Below, one piece after another: positions 8,573 to 17,526 of a DNA stretch of 64,000 nucleotides; position 1 is the stretch's first letter, and each line of letters begins with the position of its first letter. Below the pieces are notes generated by a model. It did not search any database and was not told the origin of the DNA. It worked only from the letters and a program-made list of their open reading frames with translations. The position numbers and the translations under genes are program-made. Source of the stretch: Holophagae bacterium (GTDB taxonomy: Bacteria > Acidobacteriota > Holophagae > Acanthopleuribacterales > Acanthopleuribacteraceae); assembly GCA_029263455.1 (NCBI GenBank), contig JAJCXM010000008.1, forward strand, positions 806,001-870,000, given 5' to 3'.

Positions 8573-9232
8573 ATGTGGGTTTTGCTGTGTATTTTCGTTT
8601 GGCCGTTTGATGAAGGTGAAACCGATGCTCGCGCAGTTCTTGCCGCCATGGGACGAACCTATCGGTCACTGCAGTCCTATCACGACAAAGGTAAAGTGGA
8701 GATTAAGGGAAGTGAGAGCCTTAAGGTTACCTTCCTAATCAAATACGAATCGCCCAATAAGCTACGCGTCGAATGGGTGGCGCCTGGTTCTTTTGAAGGC
8801 GCGCGTGTGCTTGTTCGTCGAGGTGCCGTTGTAACAGACGGTACACAAACCCTTTGGTATGATTCGCGGCGTGACAACCAAGAGAGTGATCAATCGTTGT
8901 CAAGTGCCATTGAGCTGTCGACAGGTGATTCATTTGGGAGTAGCCAAACAATTCCTAGTCTTCTGATGAAAGACATTGGTGGCTTCAACTTATTGGACCT
9001 GGTGGATGCGAAGATTGATTCCCAAGTTACGGTCGACGACAAGAACATCTATGTCATTCAAGGCAAGCACGCAGATGGAATAACTCCGTACGTGTTGTGG
9101 ATCGGTGTAGACGATCATTTGTTATATCGCGTCGAACACTCATTGGCCGTAGAAACCCATGAGTACATCGTCATCAACCAAGCAATCGATCCAGATTCGT
9201 TTCAGCCGCAAGGCGCCAAGTCCAAGAACTAG
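8573..9232 (+). CDS. LolA-like/DUF2092-type periplasmic protein
   Basis: 219 residues from ATG 8573, preferred because AAGGAG (8561-8566) precedes it and it opens directly into a short signal peptide (MWVLLCIFVWPF). The rest has the alternating beta pattern of LolA/LppX/DUF2092 proteins: an early YRSLQSYHDKGKVEI strand, KVTFLIKYESPNKLRVEW, then TLWYDSRRDN and LLYRVEH near the end. Such proteins bind lipids or lipoproteins in the periplasm. It follows the dioxygenase operon by 63 bases. Its stop overlaps that of the convergent sugar dehydrogenase gene in CTAG. Confidence 0.65.
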   Translation: MWVLLCIFVWPFDEGETDARAVLAAMGRTYRSLQSYHDKGKVEIKGSESLKVTFLIKYESPNKLRVEWVAPGSFEGARVLVRRGAVVTDGTQTLWYDSRRDNQESDQSLSSAIELSTGDSFGSSQTIPSLLMKDIGGFNLLDLVDAKIDSQVTVDDKNIYVIQGKHADGITPYVLWIGVDDHLLYRVEHSLAVETHEYIVINQAIDPDSFQPQGAKSKN

Positions 9233-10995
9233 TTAGCCAAATGCCATTGAAGCTTTAGGATACGGCCGCTAAACGAACATACTAGGATCTCGCCGTTGGG
9301 ATCCTCCGCAAACGAGGCCAGACTGTTAGGGGCAATTTGAGCGATTTGGCTACGCGTAGTCTCGCCGTTTTCGGCCAAATGCAGTGCCCATATTCGACCG
9401 CTAATAAAATCACCAAATATGTATCTTCCCGCTAAAGATGGCACCTGCGACCCACGATACACGAATCCACCCGTGACCGAGCGGTCACCCTGACTGCGGT
9501 CGTAGCTGTAGACAGGCAGTGTTATGCCGTCGAGGGAGCAATTTACAGGCTCGAAACAGGCATAGGCTTCACTTATGTTCCATCCTAAGTTGTCGCCGAT
9601 TGAAACCAGATTGATTTCTTCAAATCGATCTTGTCCAACGTCTGCGACCCACAAGTTCGGACTGTCACTTGCCCGATCAAAACTGATCCGCCATGGATTC
9701 CTTACGCCGTAAGCAAAGATTTCGAATCTGCTGCCGTCGTCCAGAGGCAAGAACGGGTTGTCGGATGGAATGCCGTAGGGCAGTTCGGGATCGGGCTTAT
9801 CGATGTCAATCCTGAGAATGGAACCCAAAAGAGTGGTTCGGTTTTGGCCATGTCCAAAAGGATCGCCGCCGCTGCCGCCATCACCCAGTGCGATGTAGAG
9901 ATAACCGTCGGGCCCAAAAACGATTTGACCACCATTGTGGTTAGAGAAGGGTTGATCTACTTCTAACAATACTTCCTGGGTACCGCTGTCCACGGATCCC
10001 TCGAGTTCGCGGAAACGCGCGATGATGCTGCGTCGCGGCCCGTTATTCTCGCTGACATAATTAACAAATATTTGCCCATTCGATGCGAAATTTGGATGCA
10101 GGGCTAAACCTAAGAGACCCATTTCACCTTGATGAGTGACCCTGCTGGATAGATTCAAATAGGAACTTGAACTCGATTGTTCAGTGAGATCAACTCGGCG
10201 TATGTCACCATTCTGTTGAGCAACATAAGCGAGATTTGGAAGGCCGGCCGCGAATTGGACGTCGATGGGCGCATCAAAAGTAGCGTTTTCGAAATAGTCG
10301 ACCAATTCGTATGTCACCGAAGCGATTGGCGGGGCGTAGGCCGCCACCGGGTTTGACCAAAGCAAGCGGTTGCCGTGGTCACCACTTAGCCCGATAACAA
10401 CGACGGGTTGATCGGCAACAATGTCAACGATCGATCCCGGATTGACGCCGTCAATCACATGTAGAGTCTTCGCTAGTGGGGCAAGAGCCGAAGAGATTTG
10501 TCGCTGCATTACGATGTCGCCATGATCATTAAATTCACGCAGTAATAGGGGGGTTGAGTGGGCGCCAAGATTTAGGATTGCTATGCCATCCCAATTGGCC
10601 GTGTTATCCCCCACAATCATGCGCCAAGCCTGGACTGGATGCGATGTTGCCTGAACTAGTGCTGCCGGACCACCACTCTTGGCTTGGTAGGCAAGATAAA
10701 CTTGGCAATCACCCTCTTGGGAGACGCTTAGGTGGGATAGGTTTTCGGCCGCCAATTGGGGCTGCAAGATTCGTTGGGTTTCAAAGGGGGCCAAAACATA
10801 AGCCAATTGCTTGATTTCTTGTCCAGCTGGGTCGTAAAGGTTCACTGAAAGACTTGTTTCTGTCTCGCCAGGATTACTTAGGATAAGTTGTGAGGTGAAT
10901 AGACCATCACTGGCGGGCACATGTGTTACCCAGTTTTGAGACAGTGCTTGGCTGGCTACCAAGAGGCAAAAGGTCGCTAGGCTAATTAAGTTCAT
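9229..10995 (-). CDS. secreted glucose/sorbosone dehydrogenase-like protein with N-terminal beta module
   Basis: 588 residues with a signal peptide (MNLISLATFCLLVASQALSQ). Residues about 21-230 form the recurring beta module of this window (WVTHVPASDGLFTSQLILSN, then NWDGIAILNLGAHS). Residues about 235-585 form a six-bladed GSDH propeller, the family of soluble PQQ-dependent aldose dehydrogenases: HQGEMGLLGLALHPNF (candidate catalytic His), NHNGGQIVFGPDGYLYIALGDGG, YGVRNPWRISFD and the terminal DPNGEILVCSFSGRILKL. It probably oxidises sugars or other alcohols or aldehydes in the periplasm or outside. The start overlaps the stop of the upstream gene in ATGA, so the two form an operon. Confidence 0.85.
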   Translation of the reverse strand: MNLISLATFCLLVASQALSQNWVTHVPASDGLFTSQLILSNPGETETSLSVNLYDPAGQEIKQLAYVLAPFETQRILQPQLAAENLSHLSVSQEGDCQVYLAYQAKSGGPAALVQATSHPVQAWRMIVGDNTANWDGIAILNLGAHSTPLLLREFNDHGDIVMQRQISSALAPLAKTLHVIDGVNPGSIVDIVADQPVVVIGLSGDHGNRLLWSNPVAAYAPPIASVTYELVDYFENATFDAPIDVQFAAGLPNLAYVAQQNGDIRRVDLTEQSSSSSYLNLSSRVTHQGEMGLLGLALHPNFASNGQIFVNYVSENNGPRRSIIARFRELEGSVDSGTQEVLLEVDQPFSNHNGGQIVFGPDGYLYIALGDGGSGGDPFGHGQNRTTLLGSILRIDIDKPDPELPYGIPSDNPFLPLDDGSRFEIFAYGVRNPWRISFDRASDSPNLWVADVGQDRFEEINLVSIGDNLGWNISEAYACFEPVNCSLDGITLPVYSYDRSQGDRSVTGGFVYRGSQVPSLAGRYIFGDFISGRIWALHLAENGETTRSQIAQIAPNSLASFAEDPNGEILVCSFSGRILKLQWHLAN

Positions 10996-12020
10996 GGATC
11001 CAACGGGAATACCGTCGATGTTCGGCCGGTAAGTTCTTGAGCAACGTAGAATAACTGCTGGATAAGGGTCTGGGTGGCATCGGCATCGGGGGATTTGTCG
11101 TTCAGATCAAAATCACTGTAGAAAACGGCGTTTCCTTTGCCTGCCTCGATCAGTTCGGCCGAGTAAAAACGCATATCACAGCAAGGGTCCTTGATGCCTG
11201 TGACGCGGAAGTTAATGAAACTCGCGTTCATCCAATCAGCGATGGGGTCGTTGTCTGTAGGCAAAGCTGCAGAAACACCCTGAAATTCAATCATGCCATT
11301 TGAAACGATCACGGTTTCGGTGATTGGAGCAAAGCCGCCAGATATTTGAACAAGCAAACGGTCACTCCAAACACTCGCAGGCGCAAACGATGTAAGCCGA
11401 GACTGTGTCTCATCATTGATGCCACCTAAAACGGTGGGAGCCAATCTCCCTGTTGATTGGATTTCAACTTGTTGTGCGTCCTGTAAAAATTCGGGAGCTA
11501 GGGTAAGTGTCACTTTGGATCCTGTGGCCATGGACTCCGAGATAGATATTTGGCGGATCACTTTACCTTCTGAGTCGATAGCAGACGCCGAGACAACAGC
11601 TGACGTCGCGCCGACGTTTAACAAAGCTATGCCAACCCAGGCGTTGTGGTCCTGGTCAACGAAATAGCGAAAGACAGTCCCTACAGGTGCAGGAAGAGGG
11701 ACAGTAACTTGGTTGGCGTATAGTTGGCCTTGATAGCGAACGCTTACGTCCAAAAGTGACGTTGATGTCTCGAAGTAGAGGGAACCTGAAAGGTCTCCAA
11801 TTTCGTAGCTTGGCACAACGATCTGGTTTCCTGCAGCAACATCAATCTGCCTAACTATTTGTCCTTTGTCAAAGAAGGTTATGCTGGCTTCGTTGCCGGA
11901 ATGATTGGCCAAGATGAGGTCGGACTGGAAGCTACGGGAAGCCCCAACCAGATGTGGGATCCATCCTTCGTTTGCAGTGCTGGATAACGAGAGCAACAGA
12001 AAAAGCATGAGCCGTATCAT
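10992..12020 (-). CDS. secreted beta-module protein, function unknown
   Basis: 342 residues from the ATG ending at 12020, preferred over an in-frame TTG five codons upstream because a GAGAGGTGA ribosome site precedes it and a signal peptide follows (MIRLMLFLLLSLSSTANEG). The body is the same module as the N terminus of the downstream dehydrogenase: WIPHLVGASRSFQSDLILAN, later WVGIALLNVGATS. The C-terminal 100 residues are distinct, with a paired Cys (DPCCDMRFY) and no recognised family. It overlaps the dehydrogenase by 4 bases, so the two are probably exported as partners. Confidence 0.7.
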   Translation of the reverse strand: MIRLMLFLLLSLSSTANEGWIPHLVGASRSFQSDLILANHSGNEASITFFDKGQIVRQIDVAAGNQIVVPSYEIGDLSGSLYFETSTSLLDVSVRYQGQLYANQVTVPLPAPVGTVFRYFVDQDHNAWVGIALLNVGATSAVVSASAIDSEGKVIRQISISESMATGSKVTLTLAPEFLQDAQQVEIQSTGRLAPTVLGGINDETQSRLTSFAPASVWSDRLLVQISGGFAPITETVIVSNGMIEFQGVSAALPTDNDPIADWMNASFINFRVTGIKDPCCDMRFYSAELIEAGKGNAVFYSDFDLNDKSPDADATQTLIQQLFYVAQELTGRTSTVFPLDP

Positions 12021-12267
12021 ATGATCACCTCTCAAGTGGCCGCCTTCTTAGGCAAATCACTTGATCTAAACCTTGTTATCGACATTGTAGCATTTTCCGT
12101 ACCAGTCACTGTGGCCGAGCATTCTTAGCCGGGACGTGTTTTCTGGATAGCCGTTGTCCCTTCTACATTGGCTTGGTCGGGCTATACTGACCGATATTTG
12201 TGTATGGCCATGTCACGGCCCTTGATCGGTTAGGACCGTGACTCTTGGTCAATGATGAGGCATATGG

Positions 12268-13794
12268 TTGACGAATGAAGCGCTTGTTTTTCTGATAGGA
12301 ATGAATGAAGAGAAGACATTGGACGGTCATCCGCTTTTGGCTAACCTTTTGTGGTCGAACATAAAGGAGACGATCTCTTTTCATGACTGTTTGGATGGCA
12401 GAATAGCTCATCGTAATTACATCATTAGATGGAGCCGAGCGCAGGGCGCGCCGGAAGCGCACGTCTTTTGGCAATCACTTGTAAGTAGCAAGAAATACCG
12501 TTCGATGCGGATCGTGGGAGAGATGCCTCGTTTTGCAAGGGAGCTACCGGCTGGTAGTTTTCGTACGGAATTAATGGCAGTCATTAAGAATCGATCGATA
12601 TTAAGAAAACTACGTGTTGAATCCAACACCAAATCGGCCGCATACATTAATGCCGATGGCGGGCAAGTGGCTCAACTTTTATGGCAAACCTGGACAATGG
12701 CTGAATCGCAAAAGCAGATACAACATTTGATCGTGAAACCCATCATGTGTGACGACATTGCTTACTTGGCGTTACTTCAGTCGCTTCGAGCAGTGACAAA
12801 CAAAGTACTGCCTTACAAGAAGGCCTTTCACAAGTGGCTAGGCATGGCGAGTCAGGACCTGATTGCTTGCCCGCCGGAAACGACGACTAACTTTGGTCGT
12901 TCTACACCGACATCTGAGGCACTCAATCAAATATTTAATAACCTGTCGAAATTGATGAATGCACTTTTTAGACCTGTCGTTGATGACGTGGATGTCGAGT
13001 GTCTACATGATTTTCGAATAGCGTTGCGACGTACGCGAACGCTGTTGAGAGTAAGCGCTCATTTGTGGCCAAACGCAATAGAGGTGCAACGTCAGTTCGC
13101 AAATATAGGAAGTATTACTGGGCATGTGCGTGACTTAGATGTCTACGTAGATAAGATAGATACGCTTGCTGTCCGTTTTGATCTAATCACAGCATCAAGA
13201 ATCAATATGGTTCGGCAATTGCTCGTTCGGCGGCGTGTGGCTGCGCAGCGCAAACTAGTCGAAAATCTTCATGCTCACCATGTGTCCGCTTTCTTAAACG
13301 ATTGGGTAATGCAATTAACGAGTGGTGACGAAAATTCGTCCGGGCTATTAGATCGAGCTATCAGCGAGAACGCTTCTTTATGGATAGAAAAAGCTTACGG
13401 GCATGTTCGGGTCCGTTCAAGATCGTTAGGCAAAGCCAGTCCCTTGGCGAACTTTCACGACTTACGGCTGCGTGCCAAGCGCCTGCGCTATTTGTTGGAG
13501 TCATTTGAACAAATATGGCGAAGGCCAGCGATTGTGGCGGCTTTGCGGCAGCTCAAACAGATGCTCAAAGTGTTTGGCGATCTCAATGATGTTTGTACGC
13601 AGCGAGAAAACCTTGAAGCAGACAGCAAGTCGATGATCGCGAGTCCAGACGGGCATTTGCTGGTAATGGCCGTGGGTCACCTAGATGCTTTTTTACTCAA
13701 ACGACAACTTCGGCTTTGTCGTCAATCCGTCATTGAAAGCAAGGTTCTGGCTGGAAAAGAATTTCGCCGTCTCATAAGAAACGCCATCAGTTAA
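12268..13794 (+). CDS. CHAD-domain protein with an eroded CYTH-like N terminus
   Basis: 508 residues. The TTG at 12268 is preferred to the ATG at 12301 because GAGG lies 7 bases upstream and the extra residues (MTNEALVFLIG) fit the first CYTH strand. Residues 1-200 resemble CYTH triphosphatases in layout (ELPAGSFRTELMAVIKNRS, RKLRVESNT, YINADGGQ), but the N-terminal ExExK motif is absent, so catalysis is unlikely. Residues about 215-500 are a CHAD domain with its His and basic helices: LHDFRIALRRTRTLLR, GHVRDLDVYVD, FHDLRLRAKRLRYLLESF, LKVFGDLNDVC. CHAD domains bind polyphosphate and target polyphosphate granules. A GTCACGG/CCGTGAC dyad lies in the leader near 12212-12242. The ParA gene follows after 82 bases. 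Confidence 0.85.
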   Translation: MTNEALVFLIGMNEEKTLDGHPLLANLLWSNIKETISFHDCLDGRIAHRNYIIRWSRAQGAPEAHVFWQSLVSSKKYRSMRIVGEMPRFARELPAGSFRTELMAVIKNRSILRKLRVESNTKSAAYINADGGQVAQLLWQTWTMAESQKQIQHLIVKPIMCDDIAYLALLQSLRAVTNKVLPYKKAFHKWLGMASQDLIACPPETTTNFGRSTPTSEALNQIFNNLSKLMNALFRPVVDDVDVECLHDFRIALRRTRTLLRVSAHLWPNAIEVQRQFANIGSITGHVRDLDVYVDKIDTLAVRFDLITASRINMVRQLLVRRRVAAQRKLVENLHAHHVSAFLNDWVMQLTSGDENSSGLLDRAISENASLWIEKAYGHVRVRSRSLGKASPLANFHDLRLRAKRLRYLLESFEQIWRRPAIVAALRQLKQMLKVFGDLNDVCTQRENLEADSKSMIASPDGHLLVMAVGHLDAFLLKRQLRLCRQSVIESKVLAGKEFRRLIRNAIS

Positions 13795-13876
13795 AGTCTC
13801 CCCGTTGGCAGCGCTTGACTTTACATCTGGTGTACCTGCTTTTAGACTGACGCAACATCAACGAGGCGGATTCAAC

Positions 13877-14599
13877 GTGATTTTGGCTGTTTATAACTTG
13901 AAAGGTGGCGTAGGAAAGACAACCTCGATTGTCAATCTTGCCTATGTATCTGCTTGTCGGGGCGCACGCACTTTGGTTTGGGACCTGGATCCACAAGCTG
14001 CCAGCACCTATTACTTACGAACTAAAGCCAAACTGAAGAAGGGCACTAAATCGTTGCTTAAGAAGAAGGGTGCGCTGGCCGAGGTGCGTGAAACCGTGTT
14101 TGAGCAACTATTTGTGATTCCAGCTGATTTTTCCACCCGTAAGTTGGACGCTCAATTAGACGGAGGCCGTCACTTCAAACCGGCCCTGAAGCATTTGAGC
14201 AAGTCGTTTGATGTGATCTTGCTGGATTGTGCTCCGGCAGCTGGATCGGCCATTCAAACGTTGCTCCCGCTTGTGGACGGCTTAGTTGTTCCGCTCATCC
14301 CAACGGTGCTTTCGCTTCGCAGTTATCAACAGATGTGCGACAAATTGATGGCTGACGTGAATCAAGTCATGCCGTTTTTTAACTTACTTGATCGACGGAA
14401 GAATTTGCACCGCATGATCTCTGAAGAGGCTCGCCTTAAGGACAGCAACTTTCTGGAGACCATCGTTCCAAGCGCTTCCGAAATCGAAAAGATGGGTATA
14501 GAGCAAGCTCCGCTAGGCAGTTTTGCACCACGCACACGCTTGGGCGATTGCTATGAACAGCTGTGGGATGAAGTATTAGAGCGACTTAGAAGAACATAG
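13877..14599 (+). CDS. ParA/Soj-family P-loop ATPase
   Basis: 240 residues from the GTG at 13877, chosen because the conserved first strand begins there (VILAVYNLKGGVGKTT) and GAGGCGG lies upstream; the frame is open to 13805, but that extension has no family match. The deviant Walker A motif carries the signature Lys9 and P-loop Lys14; WDLDPQAAST is the A' region and FDVILLDCAPAAG the Walker B. ParA ATPases position plasmids, chromosomes or protein cargo by nucleotide-dependent DNA binding. No ParB or centromere-like site was seen beside it, and the upstream neighbour is the CHAD protein, so a protein or granule cargo is the more likely role. That is inference. Confidence 0.85.
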   Translation: MILAVYNLKGGVGKTTSIVNLAYVSACRGARTLVWDLDPQAASTYYLRTKAKLKKGTKSLLKKKGALAEVRETVFEQLFVIPADFSTRKLDAQLDGGRHFKPALKHLSKSFDVILLDCAPAAGSAIQTLLPLVDGLVVPLIPTVLSLRSYQQMCDKLMADVNQVMPFFNLLDRRKNLHRMISEEARLKDSNFLETIVPSASEIEKMGIEQAPLGSFAPRTRLGDCYEQLWDEVLERLRRT

Positions 14600-14674
14600 C
14601 CCATTTTGCTGAAACAGGATGCTCAACCTCGCGTATGATCATGCAATTGGTTGAATTACAAAGGAGATCCTTTT

Positions 14675-16768
14675 ATGTCTAGAATTCGCATTATCTGCGT
14701 AGCCATTCTTGTGGCCATGCCGATATTCTCGCAGCAGCCTGAATCATCCGAAACGGATAAAGTAGATGAAGAAATCACCGTCATGGGTGAAACACAAGTT
14801 GAACCTCCGGTGAGAGGAGCGATTGCGACCAAATTGGATGTTCCCATCAAGAACACGCCAGCAAGCGTGAGTGTTGTTACCAGCAAACTGATTAGACGTC
14901 AGGATGGAGAAGTTCTAGGCGACGCCTTGAGAAACATAAGTGGCGTCAACGTTCAGAACGGATCAGGCGTGTATGATTTCTTTTTGATACGAGGATTCGA
15001 TTCTTTATCGAACGGACTTGTCTTGACCGATGGCACGCTAGAACCTGAAGTCACCTTTTATAATCTCTACAATGTGGATCGTGTTGAAGTTCTCAAAGGA
15101 CCGGGCGCCTTTTTGTACGGCGGCAACCCTTTATCTGGCACGGTCAACATCATGCGTAAGAAACCTCAATTCGATAATTTTGGTAAGGCAGGAGTCAGTT
15201 ACGGTAGCTTCAATCAGTGGCGTGGAACGATCGACTACGGCGTTTCAAACCGCGATAAAGGCATCGCCTTCAGACTTAATGGTATGTGGCGCGAATCCGA
15301 TGGTTACCGAGATGACAAGGCCAACGAAACGGGCGCTATCAACCCCTCATTCACTTATAAAGTGAACGACCGCCATAGCTTGACCTTTGATGCCGAATAC
15401 GTGGATTTGAAGTATCGATCAGATGCCGGGCTGCCACTCTTGAACAATCAGATACCTGATGTTCCCCGTGAACGCTCCTATCAATCGCCATTTGATATTT
15501 CAGATCAAAACGTCAATCGATATCAGTTGGAGTGGCGTTACGACGTTAACCCCAATGTGACCATTATTGATCGCGCTTATCACACCGAACTAGACTGGTT
15601 GTCCGCAGGAACATTGTTTATCGGCGTGTTCCCCTCGCAAACATCGCTCAATGATGTATACCGTGTGCTGACTAGGCTTGACGATAAGCAAAAGTTCAGC
15701 GGTAACCAGTTGGAAGTTAAAGTGGACTTCACCACCGGCATCGTTGGCCACCAGCTCTTAGCCGGTGTCGAATACATTCAACAACGCGATTTATTTGATC
15801 TCAACGTGGGTTATTTACCCAATGTCGATCTTTACAATCCAGTCGAAACGGCAGGGCAGGACTTTATCCCGTTGCCAGGACAACATCAGACCGGTGACAC
15901 GCAGGCGGACGTGATTGCCCCGTATGTCATTGACCATCTGACATTGGGCCCCAAGTGTCACGTCTTCCTTGGTGCTCGCTATGACACGATTAACTTTGAT
16001 GACAACAATACCGGATTCGAGTCTGAATTCCAGAAATTGAGTCCCATGTTCGGATTCTTATGGAGTGCAACAGAGGATCAAAGTGTATATGGAAATTATG
16101 GTCAAGCCTTTGCCCCTCCTTCATCACTTGTCGTAGCTCAGGATCGCAAACCTGAAGAGAGTGAACAAGTAGAAATCGGCTGGAAAAAACAATGGTTGGG
16201 TGGTCGTCTCAATTCGACATTTGCCGTCTTTGACTTAGAGAAGCAGAACATTGCTATTCCTGACCCTAACGGTGTTACCAAGCAAACGGGCACTCAGCAA
16301 TCTCGCGGCGCGGAAGTAGAGATCGCGGCTAACTTAGAGAACCGTGTCCATGCCTATTTCTCATATGCATACACAGACGCCGAGCTCACTGAATTCACGG
16401 AATCATTATTCTTCCTGATCGACGGACAGCCTTTCTTACAGGTACTTGACCATACAGGAAACACACCTGCCTTTGCGCCCGATCAGTTAGTTAATTTGTG
16501 GGTTGGTAAGGACTTCGATTCTGGATTGGGCGTTGCTGGCGGCGTTAGATACGTAGGAGCCCAATACATTGACGAAGACAATGCTTATGAAATAGGCAAC
16601 GCGTTGACCGTTGATGCAGCTGTTTCTTACACAACTAAGAAATGGCGCGTGTCGGCCAATCTCAAGAACCTAACCGACGAAGAGTACGAAACCAGCGGCT
16701 TCGGTGGCACCTCCGTTATTCCTGGCGATTCGATGTCCATCGTTGGAAAATTCGAAATTAATTTCTAG
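14675..16768 (+). CDS. TonB-dependent outer-membrane receptor, siderophore type
   Basis: 697 residues from ATG 14675 with AAAGGAG about 8 bases upstream and a signal peptide ending near IFSQQ. A TonB-box-like stretch (DEEITVMGE) precedes the plug domain: NTPASVSVVTSKLI, GDALRNISGVN, FLIRGFD, RVEVLKGPGAFLYGGNPLSG, NIMRKKP. The rest is a 22-strand barrel with typical aromatic strand ends, closing with the terminal Phe used by the BAM complex (KFEINF). The plug wording is closest to ferric-siderophore receptors. No siderophore synthesis or TonB/ExbBD gene lies nearby; it stands alone after the ParA gene. Confidence 0.92.
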   Translation: MSRIRIICVAILVAMPIFSQQPESSETDKVDEEITVMGETQVEPPVRGAIATKLDVPIKNTPASVSVVTSKLIRRQDGEVLGDALRNISGVNVQNGSGVYDFFLIRGFDSLSNGLVLTDGTLEPEVTFYNLYNVDRVEVLKGPGAFLYGGNPLSGTVNIMRKKPQFDNFGKAGVSYGSFNQWRGTIDYGVSNRDKGIAFRLNGMWRESDGYRDDKANETGAINPSFTYKVNDRHSLTFDAEYVDLKYRSDAGLPLLNNQIPDVPRERSYQSPFDISDQNVNRYQLEWRYDVNPNVTIIDRAYHTELDWLSAGTLFIGVFPSQTSLNDVYRVLTRLDDKQKFSGNQLEVKVDFTTGIVGHQLLAGVEYIQQRDLFDLNVGYLPNVDLYNPVETAGQDFIPLPGQHQTGDTQADVIAPYVIDHLTLGPKCHVFLGARYDTINFDDNNTGFESEFQKLSPMFGFLWSATEDQSVYGNYGQAFAPPSSLVVAQDRKPEESEQVEIGWKKQWLGGRLNSTFAVFDLEKQNIAIPDPNGVTKQTGTQQSRGAEVEIAANLENRVHAYFSYAYTDAELTEFTESLFFLIDGQPFLQVLDHTGNTPAFAPDQLVNLWVGKDFDSGLGVAGGVRYVGAQYIDEDNAYEIGNALTVDAAVSYTTKKWRVSANLKNLTDEEYETSGFGGTSVIPGDSMSIVGKFEINF

Positions 16769-16775
16769 CAACTGA

Positions 16776-16803
16776 GCCCAAGTTCGTGTTCGCGAACTTG
16801 GGC
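16776..16803. terminator. bidirectional hairpin between convergent genes
   Basis: GCCCAAGTTCG (16776-16786) and CGAACTTGGGC (16793-16803) form an 11-bp perfect stem with a 6-base loop just after the TonB receptor stop and before the response regulator stop. T tracts are weak on both sides. Confidence 0.6.
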
Positions 16804-16815
16804 GATTTGCTGGTA

Positions 16816-17490
16816 TTAGACTTCACGGCGCCAATATTTATTGATGGCCTCTGCTTTAGAGTTGATTTCTAGCTTTCGATAGATATTGCGGACGTGGTGT
16901 CGAACGGTGTCGACGGCGATGAACAAGCGATCTGCCACTTCTTGGTAGGAGAGTCCATCTACGAGTGCTTTTAGGACGTCAAACTCACGATCAGTGAGGT
17001 GTTTATGGGTTTTACGGCGCGTTTTTGGAAAGAGTCGCGAAAGCACTTTACGCGCAATGCGCGGGCTTAACGGCGCACCTTTTTGTTCGATTAAAGCGAT
17101 TGCCGATCGTATTTCTGCCAAAGGCGTGTTCTTTAGCAAATAGCCACAGGCACCGGCACAAAGCGAATCAAAAATGCGATCGTGATCTTCAAAAATCGTT
17201 AACATGATCACATCGGTTTGCGGAAATTGTTCTCTTACAATGCCAATACCTTCGATGCCACTAACGCCTGGCAATTCGATATCCATGAGAATCACTTCAG
17301 GGAAGTCCTGGATGTCACATTGCGACATGAGTGCTTCGACCGAGTCTACGGCAGTTGGGCAGCGGAAATGACGACCTAGGTAGTCATGGAGCACGCGCCT
17401 GTATGCGTCGTTATCTTCAACGATCGCGACATGGCAGAATTGGGTCAACGCCTGCTGACTGTGACTTAAAGCGCGGTTGTTAGCGTTCAT
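16816..17490 (-). CDS. NarL/LuxR-family response regulator
   Basis: 224 residues. The receiver domain starts near residue 19 (HVAIVEDNDAYRRVL) with the phosphoacceptor Asp in VILMDIELPGVSG, the switch Thr in IMLTIFEDHD and Lys in GYLLKNTPL. The C-terminal 65 residues are a LuxR-type helix-turn-helix: LTDREFDVLKALVDGLSYQE, VAVDTVRHHVRNIYRKLEI region. It lies immediately downstream of the large propeller histidine kinase on the same strand and is its likely partner. The 91-base gap is filled with hairpin-forming 16-bp repeats. Confidence 0.93.
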   Translation of the reverse strand: MNANNRALSHSQQALTQFCHVAIVEDNDAYRRVLHDYLGRHFRCPTAVDSVEALMSQCDIQDFPEVILMDIELPGVSGIEGIGIVREQFPQTDVIMLTIFEDHDRIFDSLCAGACGYLLKNTPLAEIRSAIALIEQKGAPLSPRIARKVLSRLFPKTRRKTHKHLTDREFDVLKALVDGLSYQEVADRLFIAVDTVRHHVRNIYRKLEINSKAEAINKYWRREV

Positions 17491-17526
17491 GGGACACCTG
17501 CAAAAAGGGGACTGTTATTATCGACC

